A DNA stretch of 64,000 nt from Saprospiraceae bacterium. GTDB taxonomy: Bacteria; Bacteroidota; Bacteroidia; Chitinophagales; Saprospiraceae. Below are positions 1-8,419 of this stretch, piece after piece (the stretch's first letter is position 1; each line of letters opens with the position of its first letter). The notes below the pieces were generated by a model. It saw only the letters and a program-made list of their open reading frames with translations, did no database searches and was not told the DNA's origin. Both the position numbers and the translations under genes were made by a program. Location of the stretch: assembly GCA_016715245.1 (NCBI GenBank), contig JADKAS010000002.1, positions 124,001-188,000 on the forward strand, in the 5' to 3' direction.

Positions 1-146
1 GCATCTTTCCCCAGATCGTCTGCAATAATGAGTAAAATATTGGGCGAAGCAGTTTCGTCCGGTATTTCACCCATTGATTCCTCTTTACAGGAAATAGTGG
101 CAAAAGCCAAAAATACTGCCATTAGTAATAGGATATTTCTGAACAT
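1..146 (-). CDS. Sulfatase-family lipoprotein, N-terminal fragment
   Basis: Only the first 48 codons lie in the window; the gene continues beyond the left edge. The translated start has a hydrophobic signal followed by a lipobox-like ISC (cysteine near residue 20), so the protein is probably a lipoprotein. The segment SPNILLIIADDLGKD matches the N-terminal signature of the alkaline-phosphatase/arylsulfatase superfamily, in which the Asp pair binds the metal. The catalytic Cys/Ser is not in the window, so substrate and activity cannot be judged. It starts 10 bases after the stop of the YHYH gene and is probably co-transcribed with it. Confidence 0.75.
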   Translation of the reverse strand, partial: MFRNILLLMAVFLAFATISCKEESMGEIPDETASPNILLIIADDLGKD

Positions 147-156
147 AATAAAACTA

Positions 157-1092
157 TTATTTAGGTGTGCCTTTGTAACATCCAATATTGTAGGGAAAAT
201 CATACGTCCAGTGATAGTGGTAAATATCTACCATTTTACCATCCCACAAAACAGGGTGTTTATGCCCATGACATTCATCCAAATCCTTTGAAGAAAGTAA
301 TTTACCGTTTTCGCCGTAAGGCCCGTAAATTCCAAATCCATCGAGCATGTATCCCATAAGTGCCGAATGTCCTGAAGTATGTGTATGAATATGATCCTGT
401 AAATCTTCTGATGGATAATGGTAATGATATCTGGATGTTCCATCTGTATGGCCGCCAAACTTATCCAGCATTTCGTGAGCTGCAGCATCGTTACCAAGTG
501 TTGATGCCCCGTGATAAATAGCACTTCCGGTAAGGGAATAACCCGCAGGACCGAATCCCACACACGATTTTGTCGCCGCTTCCTGAGGATTAGCCGGAAA
601 AGTTTTATCTAATGGCTGAGGTGATATAATATTAGGGTTTCGATCGTATATATACGGTAGTGTACCAGGTTGTATCGGAAAAATACCCGTTGGGTGATTA
701 GGTAACCCATTACCTTTTAAAATACGGTTACCATTTCCATCCAATGTCACGGTAAATTGTCCATCCCAGATTACGTTGCCTTCAACTTGGGGTTTTTTGG
801 TATAATCCCAGGTTCCGTCAGGATTAGTCCAATCTTTAGCATTGTTGGCACCGGCACCATTTGCCGGAAGACCGCACAACCAGAGTGAAAGAAAATCAGG
901 ATTGGGACTGCCTTGATTTCTAATCAAAATTTTTGTTGAATCTTTACCTCCGAACGGTAAGTGAGTTAAATCCGGTTTATCAGCAGCCGGAATTGGATCA
1001 GGAGTGGATTTTTCACAACTGATGGTGGTAAAAAAAATGAGAAGCAGGTAAAAACTAATTATTTTCAACGAATTATCGATTTTTCCTATCAT
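157..1092 (-). CDS. YHYH-domain lipoprotein
   Basis: 311 residues. The N-terminus is a signal peptide ending in a lipobox (TTISC), then a Pro/Asp-rich linker. The second half is rich in His-Tyr pairs: a YHYHYP motif near residue 243, IHTHTSGHS soon after, ECHGHKH, and a second YHYHW near the C-terminus. This pattern is that of the YHYH family (Pfam YHYH), whose biochemical role is not firmly established; metal binding by the His clusters is an inference. It sits between a di-haem peroxidase gene upstream (98-base gap) and a sulfatase gene downstream (10-base gap) on the same strand, suggesting an operon of exported proteins. Confidence 0.85.
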   Translation of the reverse strand: MIGKIDNSLKIISFYLLLIFFTTISCEKSTPDPIPAADKPDLTHLPFGGKDSTKILIRNQGSPNPDFLSLWLCGLPANGAGANNAKDWTNPDGTWDYTKKPQVEGNVIWDGQFTVTLDGNGNRILKGNGLPNHPTGIFPIQPGTLPYIYDRNPNIISPQPLDKTFPANPQEAATKSCVGFGPAGYSLTGSAIYHGASTLGNDAAAHEMLDKFGGHTDGTSRYHYHYPSEDLQDHIHTHTSGHSALMGYMLDGFGIYGPYGENGKLLSSKDLDECHGHKHPVLWDGKMVDIYHYHWTYDFPYNIGCYKGTPK

Positions 1093-1190
1093 GGTTATTA
1101 GATTTTAGAGTGTAAGCTATATTATTGAATGTTTTCAGCAATCAAAATAATTATTGAAGACAATTTTTTAAAAGAATATTTCCGATATTA

Positions 1191-2781
1191 TTATTTAATA
1201 TTGACAGAATTTTTTACGGTCAGATTTCCGGATTGATTGTTGAATATTGACTGAAAATTTCCATTCAACTCACAATTGGATAAAGTCAGGTTTCCCTCGT
1301 TTTTCAACAAAGGTTTTATATCGGAATTATTGTAATGACTAAGTTTTATATTGTTCAGATAGACGTTGACGTTGGGTGCAATATTAACCCCATACGTCGC
1401 GTTTGAAAAACCACTGATATTAAAGTTGGCTTTTATGACGACCGGGTTTCCTATTTCATCCTTCAATGCTATACTTTTAAAAATACGCAAAGGAATATTC
1501 AGAAATACGGTGTCTACATTGACAGCAAACCGAATCGTATCACCTGTTCCGGCGCAGTTTAAGATAGATCTCATACTACCGACTCCGGTATCATTTTGTG
1601 TAGTCACGATAAGGTTGGTATTATTCATAAAAGGGTTCGACCATTTTTCAGCGGTAGCTATCGATGGATCTGTCAATGTGCGCATAAAAGCAACCAAAGC
1701 GGCTTTTTGTGCGGTTGTAAAGTTGGGGACAACAGGATCTCCATTCGGACCGGTTAATGCAGCAGATAGCGTGGGATGGGGCTGAATGTTGGCGTTGTAG
1801 TGATCTACCACTTGTTCCAGGGTTTGAAATCTTCCGTCATGCATATAGGGTGCGGTGAGTTCAATATTTCGCAGTGTACTTGTCTTAAATCTGCTCTGAA
1901 ATATAGGAATATTAGGAAAAGTCTCCCCAGTTCCAAAATCTGTTGTTGAAATACTGTCAATACCATTGTTTTGAGGACCCGGATTGGCACTTACAAATGC
2001 TTCCGTGGTATGACATCCGAAACAGGCTCCGCCACCATTGGGTATAGTAGCGAGAAACAATTGTTTGCCCTGATTTTCCTGAGCTGTAAAATTGGGAAAA
2101 GGTGCTCCGGGTCCGTTTACCTGCGCCCTGCCTATATCGTACTTGCTGCTGTAACTTACAATACTTCTGACAAATTGGGCAAGTGCTTTTGAAATACGGT
2201 CTGTTGTCACAGTACTGGTACCAAATGCCGCTGAAAAAAGGGCAGGGTAATAATATTGTTCATTGACCCGCTCTACCAGGGTGGTCAGTGTTAAACCCAT
2301 TTCGACAGAATCAATAAATGGCATTAACACCTGTTGTTCCAATGTGGCAGCTCTTTCATCCCAAAAAAATCTTCCCCTTTGATAATACCTTGAATTAATC
2401 AATGTCATTGAATGTCTCCTTGTGTGTCCACCGTTGAATCCTGAACTCAGGATAGCAGGATCACTAAAACCATTGCCTGCCTGATGACAGGAAGCACAGG
2501 ATATGGTTCTGTTTTGACTAAGATTGACATCATAAAAAAGTACACGACCCAAGGTAGCTCCCTCGTTTGTCATCGGATTATCAGCAGGTGTATTGTCCAG
2601 GCCATTTATAGATGTGGGTAAAGGGCTGTTAGGAGCGTTATTTAAAAAAATGTGGCGGAAGATTAATGCTATAGTTTAAAGGAATGACCGGAAGATTCAG
2701 TTCAGAAAAATAAATATGTAACGTAGACGAAACAAAAACCACTGACATCAAAGCATAAACCACTATAAACCTCCGACGCAT
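1191..2781 (-). CDS. Di-haem cytochrome c peroxidase/MauG-family protein with C-terminal beta-helix-like tail (frameshifted)
   Basis: Reconstructed length is 529 residues. The start ATG at 2781 gives a positively charged, hydrophobic signal/anchor (MRRRFIVVYALMSVVFVSS). That frame runs to a stop at 2638, inside an A7 run on the plus strand (2644-2650). Removing one base there joins it to the main frame, which then contains the family's PADNP...LGRVLFYD entry. Two CxxCH haem sites are visible (CASCH and CFGCH), as is the family's LRN...APYMHDG block with its Met. The last ~145 residues are not peroxidase. They begin with a TTQNDTGVGSMRSIL-type segment followed by short Asn-rich turns, like a parallel beta-helix. 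Expected location is the periplasm. The frameshift could be real or an assembly error; MauG-like cofactor maturation is a possible alternative role. Confidence 0.8.
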
Positions 2782-3035
2782 AAAAATTTCATTTCGAATA
2801 TAAGTATAGGTTTCTTTTTTTGTACTCAAACAAAAAAAAAGAAATTGTTTTTTTTGACATTTCTTTCATTTGTAAAGGATACAGATATATTATTAAAAAA
2901 GCAGCTATATTATTCAAGACATGCAAAATAAATACCCCGGATTATTTTATGCAAGTTTTCACTTTCAGAGAATATGATAGCTATTGCACTATAATTCTTA
3001 CCGTCCTATTGGGTTTGTAATAATTAAAAATAAAT

Positions 3036-3452
3036 TTCGTTTTGAAACCCCGATCATCGTAGCGCCCACGCTACGATGTTATATTCGATTGCCTCCGGCA
3101 AACAAATGTATTTGCCTGAGGCAAAGGTATACCCAAGCTTAGCGAAGACGCTAAGCTTATCGAAAAATACAAAATTCGTTTTGTAACCCCGATCATCGTA
3201 GCGCCCACGCTACGATGTTATATTCGATTGCCTCCGGCAAACAAATGTATTTGCCTGAGGCAAAGGTATACCCAAGCTTAGCGAAGACGCTAAGCTTATC
3301 GAAAAATACAAAATTCGTTTTGTAACCCCGATCATCGTAGCGTCCTCGCTACGATGTTGTATTCGATTGCCTCCGGCAAACATTTGTATTTACTGTAGGC
3401 AAATGTATAACCAAGTTTAGATTAAACGCTAAGCTTATCGAAAAGTATAGCG
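3036..3452. repeat. 139-bp tandem repeat, three copies, each with perfect hairpins
   Basis: Copies start at 3036, 3175 and 3314, an exact 139-base period; the first two are almost identical and the third is diverged. Each unit holds a perfect hairpin CATCGTAGCG-CCCA-CGCTACGATG, a looser stem TTGCCTC/GAGGCAA, and in copies 1 and 2 a second perfect hairpin AAGCTTAGCG-AAGA-CGCTAAGCTT. In copy 3 the first stem is intact but its four-base loop has changed to TCCT, while the AAGCTTAGCG stem has decayed. No open reading frame is supported here. Confidence 0.9.
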
Positions 3453-3473
3453 TACTGCAGTATTGTTGGGGGT

Positions 3474-3654
3474 GAATTCATGACCTTCATGACCTTCATT
3501 CCCTTCATGGTTTTTTATAACCATTAAGATATTAAGGTTTATTAAGTTTTTTTCCTTCATGACCTTCATTCCCTTCATGGTTTATTTAACCATTAAGATA
3601 TTAAGGTAAATTAAGGATTTTTTCTTCATGTTTTTTAATGACCTTCATTACCTT
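3474..3654. repeat. 70-bp AT-rich tandem repeat (about 2.5 copies)
   Basis: The phrase GACCTTCATTCCCTTCATGG begins at 3491 and again at 3561, followed in both cases by a run of T/A, AACCATTAAGATATTAAGG and a poly-T stretch. A degraded third start (GACCTTCATTACC) lies near 3640. The period is 70 bases. It separates the 139-bp array from the 41/42-bp array and contains no credible gene. Confidence 0.85.
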
Positions 3655-3945
3655 AATTGTACGTGTACAAAGCACTTCGGAAAAATTCCGAGACCAATTG
3701 TACGTGTACAAAGCACTTCGGAAAAATTCCGAGGTCAATTGTACTTGTACAATGCACTTCGGAAAACTTCCGGACATGAATTGTACGTGTACAAAGCACT
3801 TCGGAAAAACTCCGGACTTGAATTGTACGTGTACAAAGCACTTCGGAAAACTTCCGGAACTGAATTGTACGTGTACAAAGCACTTCGGAAAAATTCCGGG
3901 GCCAATTGTACGTGTACAAAGCACCCCGGAAAAATTCCGGAACAG
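3655..3945. repeat. 41/42-bp tandem repeat array, seven units, two palindromes per unit
   Basis: Units begin at 3655, 3696, 3737, 3779, 3821, 3863 and 3904. Each has the order AATTGTACGTGTACAA, AGCAC, then a hairpin of the form TCGGAA-AAA-TTCCGA, then 4-6 variable bases. The outer pair of the second hairpin varies as T-A (units 1-2), T.G (units 3-6) and C-G (unit 7), which keeps pairing possible. A decayed tail (TTGTCCACGG and TTGTACACGG blocks) runs to about 4060. Overlapping open frames on both strands here are a by-product of the repeat. There are no unique spacers, so this is not a CRISPR array. Confidence 0.9.
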
Positions 3946-4127
3946 AATTGTCCACGGATTTTTGTCTTCGGAATTTTTCCGAGGCCGATTGTCCACGGTT
4001 TTTTGTGGTATATTTTTTTGTTGAGTGCGATTGTACACGGTTTTTTGTGTTCGGAAAGTTTTTTAAGTGCTTCGTTCACTAAAATTGATGTTCAGATAAC
4101 TTTTAGGTTAGATTCTAATCTATAATG

Positions 4128-4345
4128 GATCAAATTTTTCTCATTGCTTTTTGGCCCTGCCTGATTGCCGTCTTAGGCAGGCTGGCCCTCCCGATAAACA
4201 TCGGGACTTAAGGGAGGAAGCAATGAGAAAAATTTAAGTATCCAATGTCCGTCACCATTTCATATCCCAAGGTATTTCTTTCTTGGGGCTCCCTATAGGG
4301 AAGGGGCAAAACACAAGAAAGAAATACGATCTATATTATACTATT
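4128..4345. repeat. Two-hairpin palindromic element, copy A (intact)
   Basis: Hairpin 1 has perfectly complementary 16-base arms at 4132-4147 and 4220-4235 (AAATTTTTCTCATTGC and its complement). Between them are two nested hairpins: CTGCCT...AGGCAG, and TCCCGAT-AAAC-ATCGGGA. After a spacer, hairpin 2 has perfect 13-base arms at 4272-4284 and 4315-4327 around the palindrome TCCCTATAGGGA. The element ends in ACGATCTATATTATACTATTTA. The TCCCGAT-AAAC-ATCGGGA sub-hairpin is intact in this copy and is the site hit by the IS in copies B and D. Confidence 0.9.
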
Positions 4346-4354
4346 TATCCTCTT

Positions 4355-4397
4355 AGATCAAATTTTCCTCATTGCTTTTTTACCCCTCCCGATAAAC
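4355..4397. repeat. Two-hairpin element, copy B, left part (cut by IS copy 1)
   Basis: Starts with the same AGATCAAATTT entry as the other copies and ends in CTCCCGATAAAC, directly at the IS left end. The expected partner on the other side of the IS is at 6001. The outer arms do not pair well across the IS (CCTCATTGC against GGCTGAGATTTTCC), so the right half may derive from another copy or may have diverged. Confidence 0.75.
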
Positions 4398-4427
4398 CCT
4401 AGATTCCGCAACTAGTTGTTAAAAAAT

Positions 4428-4460
4428 AAGGCAAAATGTTGATTAATAACATTTTGCCTT
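4428..4460 (+). terminator. Hairpin just inside the left end of IS copy 1
   Basis: A perfect 13-base stem, AAGGCAAAATGTT and its complement around the loop GATTAAT, is followed by TTTG. It lies between the IS end and the transposase start, so it could block read-through transcription from outside. The same hairpin is at 6849-6881 in copy 2. Confidence 0.7.
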
Positions 4461-4503
4461 TTGTACTTATTCACCTATATTGGTGTTGCTAACAATAAGT
4501 GTC

Positions 4504-5787
4504 ATGAAAGTACGATATTCTAATAATATTAACGCATTTGGAGGAGTAAATTTTGTTCTTCAAGAATTTGATAAATTGAAAATTGGCAATATTTTATATG
4601 ATAATTTACCTTCTTTAAGCCCAAAAGTCCTCCTATAGTTGGAGAGATATTTTTATTCTTTTTCAAGTATTTATTTCTGTGGTGGAAACTGCATGGAGGA
4701 TGCTAAGACCATTCTTGCTAACCAATTTGGAAGTAATCCCATATTTAACTTATGTAGCCCTGACACTTTACTTCGTAGGATGGGTGATCTTTGTACTGAC
4801 CAATTGCTTTGTAATACGAAACGAGGTAATGTAGAACACCAGTATAATATCAACCAGACCATGACTGATATGAACATTAAGTTACTGAAGAAGCTTGGTG
4901 AGTTTAATAAAGATGAAGTGGTCCTTGATTATGATAACACCATTATTTTCACGGAAAAAGAAGGGTGTAAAATGACCTACAAGCGTGATTATGGCTATCA
5001 ACCTGGCGTAGGTATCTTAAACGAGCAAAACGTTTTATATATTGAAAACAGAAACGGAAATAGTGACGCTAAGGCCTTTCAATTGGATACCTTGGAAAGA
5101 ATGTTCCAACATTTGAAAGACAATAACATCTCAAGAATTGACAAATTCAGGGCAGATGCCGCTTCTTACCAGTATGATGTTGTAAAATTGGTGGAGAAAA
5201 ACGTTACATCCTTTTATATCGGGGCCAGAAACAGTTATGTGGAAAAATATTTTGCCTTGATTGAGGATTGGATTAAAACTAAAGATCAAACAGGAGAAGA
5301 TGTTTATATAGGGGAAATAGAGTACAGACCCTTTGCACAACAAGGCAATAGAGATAATAAATACAGGCTCCTGGTCAAGAAAAACTGAGAAAAGACGGGC
5401 AGCTCAACATGTTTACCAACGAGTCTTACGACTATCATGCCATTGTGACAAATGACTTTTTCTTCATCCTTGGATGAAGCTATCAAATGCTATAATCGAA
5501 GAGGCGCTTGTGAGAAACAATTTGATATTTTGAAAAACGATTTTGGTTGGAATTATCTACCATTTTCAAACTTGTCAAAAAATACTGTATTCTTATATTT
5601 TAGTGCGATTTGTCGCAACCTTTACAACGTGGTTATATCTAATCTATCGAAGGTTTATAAAAATGTAAACATTCACTACAGAATGAAACGTTTTATTTTT
5701 AATTTCATAGCCATTCCAGCAGTTTGGAAAAAAGCATCCAGACAATGGTATCTAAGGGTATACGGCAAAATACCTCTGCAAGTATAA
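4504..5787 (+). pseudogene. IS1380-like transposase, copy 1 (multiple frame disruptions)
   Basis: Begins MKVRYSNNINAFGGVNFVLQ at 4504 and ends at the same stop as copy 2. Against copy 2 it has an extra A near 4622, an extra T near 4660, a missing A near 5385 and an extra T near 5459. The largest open piece is 4639-5388. Candidate DDE residues are in LDYDNT, FRADAAS and GACEKQF. The total length of 1,284 bases would give the family's usual ~427 residues if the indels were corrected. Either the gene is dead or the homopolymer lengths are wrong in the assembly. Confidence 0.85.
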
Positions 5788-6000
5788 GATCACAAAAAAA
5801 ACTGCAATAAATCTTCTCTAAGACAGGGATAGGTGTGTCCTGTACTTAAATTTTATTCGTTTTTTTACCACAACTAAGCTATTCTATAGACTAAAAAGAA
5901 ACCAAAAGAAGGCACTTCACTTAGTAAAAGGAAATTCCATTGTCAAAATAACCCTAAAACCATCATTTTTTAAATCAACTAGCTAAGTTGGGAATCTAGG

Positions 6001-6120
6001 AAACATCGGGACTTAAGGAGGCTGAGATTTTCCAGTCCGTCACCATTTCTCCCTTAGGTTCTTTTTCCTATAGTTCCGATGGTTATCGGAAGGGGCAAAA
6101 CAAAAAAAGAAATACGATCT
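6001..6120. repeat. Two-hairpin element, copy B, right part
   Basis: Begins AAACATCGGGACTTAAGG directly after IS copy 1, passes CCGTCACCATTTC as in copy A, and ends in a version of hairpin 2. Here the inner palindrome is TTCCGAT-GGTT-ATCGGAA (6074-6091) in place of TCCCTATAGGGA: a different sequence that still pairs. It ends GAAATACGATCT like the other copies. The preceding IS end and the following DUF559 gene leave no room for another gene. Confidence 0.75.
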
Positions 6121-6172
6121 ACTATAAAAACTATTTAAAATTTAATTTTGTTTTTATAAAAAATTACTACTT

Positions 6173-6568
6173 ATGGAAGAAGAAAAGCCCAATATGCACA
6201 GAAATGCAAGTGGCCAAATATTTAGAAATGCTATTGAATTACGTAAAAATCTTACGAAAGCCGAAGAAAAAATCTGGCAAGAGATATTGTATAAAAGGCC
6301 GTTGGGATATAAATTTCGGTTTCAACATCCTTTTTTCATTTACATCCTTGATTTTTATTGTCACAAATTGAGACTTGCCATCGAAATTGACGGCAGTATC
6401 CATGATGAACCTGACCAAAAAATATATGATGTAGAAAGGGACAACCTATTGATGGAAGAAGGTCTGAAAGTTATAAGAATTAGAAACGAATCTGTTTTAT
6501 TGCATTTCGATGATGTTCAGGATTTAATAATTAAGGTTATAAAAGAAAGAGAATTGGAAATCATCTAG
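6173..6568 (+). CDS. DUF559 endonuclease (Vsr-like PD-(D/E)XK fold)
   Basis: 131 residues, the usual size for the DUF559/endonuclease-domain family, which is related to very-short-patch repair nucleases. Visible family features are LTKAEEKIWQ (residues 28-36), RFQHP (49-53), ILDFYC with Asp60, AIEIDG with Glu71 and Asp73, ERD (88-90) and a C-terminal GLKVIRIRN strand. Asp60 and Glu71/Asp73 are the likely metal-binding residues. No partner gene is adjacent. The gene is framed by copies of the two-hairpin element and, outside those, by two IS copies. Its cellular role is unknown; DNA nicking or cleavage is inferred from fold only. Confidence 0.85.
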   Translation: MEEEKPNMHRNASGQIFRNAIELRKNLTKAEEKIWQEILYKRPLGYKFRFQHPFFIYILDFYCHKLRLAIEIDGSIHDEPDQKIYDVERDNLLMEEGLKVIRIRNESVLLHFDDVQDLIIKVIKERELEII

Positions 6569-6578
6569 CTTTTCCATT

Positions 6579-6720
6579 AGATCAAATTTTATCCCTGACG
6601 TTTTGCCCCTACCCTAAAGGGAGACGTCAGGGATAAAATTTCAGAATCCAAATTTCCTTTTACTGGTATTTCTTTTTTTGGCTCCCTATAGGGAAGGGGC
6701 AAAACAAAAAAAGAAATACG
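6579..6720. repeat. Two-hairpin palindromic element, copy C (intact, short form)
   Basis: Hairpin 1 has perfect 18-base arms at 6584-6601 and 6624-6641 (AAATTTTATCCCTGACGT and its complement), with a short inner CCCT/AGGG stem instead of the nested hairpins of copy A. Hairpin 2 has perfect 15-base arms at 6666-6680 and 6705-6719 around TCCCTATAGGGA. Both stems differ in sequence from copy A on both arms, so pairing is kept by compensating changes. It starts 11 bases after the stop of the DUF559 gene. Confidence 0.9.
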
Positions 6721-6746
6721 ATCTATATTATACTATTTAAACTCTT

Positions 6747-6818
6747 AGATCAAATTTTATCCCTGACGTTTTGCCCTGCCTGATTGCCGTCTTAGGCAGG
6801 CTGGCCCTCCCGATAAAC
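6747..6818. repeat. Two-hairpin element, copy D, left part (cut by IS copy 2)
   Basis: Begins AGATCAAATTT, carries the arm AAATTTTATCCCTGACGT at 6752-6769 and the nested CTGCCT...AGGCAG hairpin, and stops at TCCCGATAAAC where the IS begins. Its complementary arm is found on the far side of the IS at 8441-8458, so this copy was whole before the insertion. Confidence 0.85.
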
Positions 6819-6848
6819 CCTAGATTCCGCAACTAGTTGTTAAAAAAT

Positions 6849-6881
6849 AAGGCAAAATGTTGATTAATAACATTTTGCCTT
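6849..6881 (+). terminator. Hairpin just inside the left end of IS copy 2
   Basis: Identical 13-base stem and 7-base loop to the hairpin in IS copy 1, followed by TTTG. It probably insulates the transposase from outside transcription. Confidence 0.7.
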
Positions 6882-6924
6882 TTGTACTTATTCACCTATA
6901 TTGGTGTTGCTAACAATAAGTGTC

Positions 6925-8206
6925 ATGAAAGTACGATATTCTAATAATATTAACGCATTTGGAGGAGTAAATTTTGTTCTCCAAGAATTTGATAAATTGA
7001 AAATTGGCAATATTTTATATGATAATTTACCTTCTTTAAGCCCAAAGTCCTCCTATAGTTGGAGAGATATTTTTATTCTTTTCAAGTATTTATTTCTGTG
7101 GTGGAAACTGCATGGAGGATGCTAAGACCATTCTTGCTAACCAATTTGGAAGTAATCCCATATTTAACTTATGTAGCCCTGACACTTTACTTCGTAGGAT
7201 GGGTGATCTTTGTACTGACCAATTGCTTTGTAATACGAAACGAGGTAATGTAGAACACCAGTATAATATCAACCAGACCATGACTGATATGAACATTAAG
7301 TTACTGAAGAAGCTTGGTGAGTTTAATAAAGATGAAGTGGTCCTTGATTATGATAACACCATTATTTTCACGGAAAAAGAAGGGTGTAAAATGACCTACA
7401 AGCGTGATTATGGCTATCAACCTGGCGTAGGTATCTTAAACGAGCAAAACGTTTTATATATTGAAAACAGAAACGGAAATAGTGACGCTAAGGCCTTTCA
7501 ATTGGATACCTTGGAAAGAATGTTCCAACATTTGAAAGACAATAACATCTCAAGAATTGACAAATTCAGGGCAGATGCCGCTTCTTACCAGTATGATGTT
7601 GTAAAATTGGTAGAGAAAAACGTTACATCCTTTTATATCGGGGCAAGAAACAGTTATGTGGAAAAATATTTTGCCTTGATTGAGGATTGGATTAAAACTA
7701 AAGATCAAACAGGAGAAGATGTTTATATAGGGGAAATAGAGTACAGACCCTTTGCACAACAAGGCAATAGAGATAATAAATACAGGCTCCTGGTCAAGAA
7801 AAAACTGAGAAAAGACGGGCAGCTCAACATGTTTACCAACGAGTCTTACGACTATCATGCCATTGTGACAAATGACTTTTCTTCATCCTTGGATGAAGCT
7901 ATCAAATGCTATAATCGAAGAGGCGCTTGTGAGAAACAATTTGATATTTTGAAAAACGATTTTGGTTGGAATTATCTACCATTTTCAAACTTGTCAAAAA
8001 ATACTGTATTCTTATATTTTAGTGCGATTTGTCGCAACCTTTACAACGTGGTTATATCTAATCTATCGAAGGTTTATAAAAATGTAAACATTCACTACAG
8101 AATGAAACGTTTTATTTTTAATTTCATAGCCATTCCAGCAGTTTGGAAAAAAGCATCCAGACAATGGTATCTAAGGGTATACGGCAAAATACCTCTGCAA
8201 GTATAA
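6925..8206 (+). pseudogene. IS1380-like transposase, copy 2 (frame break near 7070-7110)
   Basis: The start MKVRYSNNINAFGG at 6925 is open to a stop at 7125. The rest, from MEDAKTILANQFG at 7112 to 8206, is open in another frame. Joining them as SWRDIFYSFSSIYFCGGNC needs two added Ts in T-runs of 7069-7082, giving 427 residues, normal for the family. DDE candidates are in LDYDNT, FRADAAS and GACEKQF. A wrong homopolymer length is the simplest explanation, because copy 1 differs by one T in the same stretch. A true inactivating deletion or programmed frameshifting cannot be excluded. Confidence 0.85.
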
Positions 8207-8419
8207 GATCACAAAAAAACTGCAATAAATCTTCTCTAAGACAGGGATAGGTGTGTCCTGTACTTAAATTTTATTCGTTTTTTACCACAACTAAGCTATT
8301 CTATAGACTAAAAAAAAACCAAAAGAAGGCACTTCACTTAGTAAAAGGAAATTCCATTGTCAAAATAACCCTAAAACCATCATTTTTTTAAATCAACTAG
8401 CTAAGTTGCGGAATCTAGG

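Larger units (their letters stand above)
4398..6000 (+). mobile_element. IS1380-family-like insertion sequence, copy 1
   Basis: About 1.6 kb. The terminal inverted repeats begin CCTAGATTCCGCAACT on the left and, read inward, almost the same on the right, with one C missing. A 4-base target duplication AAAC lies at 4394-4397 and 6001-6004. The internal reading frame encodes a DDE transposase resembling the IS1380 family, which is known for 4-5 base duplications and ends starting with CC. The element is nearly identical to copy 2 at 6819-8419. Compared with copy 2, its transposase frame has extra single-base differences in homopolymers. Confidence 0.9.
6819..8419 (+). mobile_element. IS1380-family-like insertion sequence, copy 2
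   Basis: About 1.6 kb with 16-base perfect terminal inverted repeats starting CCTAGATTCCGCAACT. A 4-base target duplication AAAC is present at 6815-6818 and 8420-8423. Removing the IS and one AAAC restores TCCCGATAAACATCGGGA, the same palindrome found uninterrupted in copy A. It is the same insertion point, base for base, as IS copy 1. The two insertions have different outer flanks and each has its own duplication, so they are separate events at the same motif. Confidence 0.92.

Noticed and set aside
2820..3020. 66-residue plus-strand open frame upstream of the repeats
   Set aside because: Lys/Ile/Phe-rich translation typical of AT-rich intergenic DNA, with no start signals and no family match recognised.
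3655..3945. CRISPR array
   Set aside because: The units are direct repeats with only 4-6 variable bases between hairpins. There are no unique spacers and no cas genes nearby.
3601..4125. Overlapping open frames on both strands rich in YKALRK/CTRTI-type repeats
   Set aside because: They are produced by the 41/42-bp tandem array, exist in several frames and both strands, and have no start context or known domain.
4398..8419. Composite transposon made of two IS copies carrying the DUF559 gene
   Set aside because: Each IS has its own AAAC target duplication and both sit in the same palindrome. This fits two independent insertions better than movement of the whole segment.
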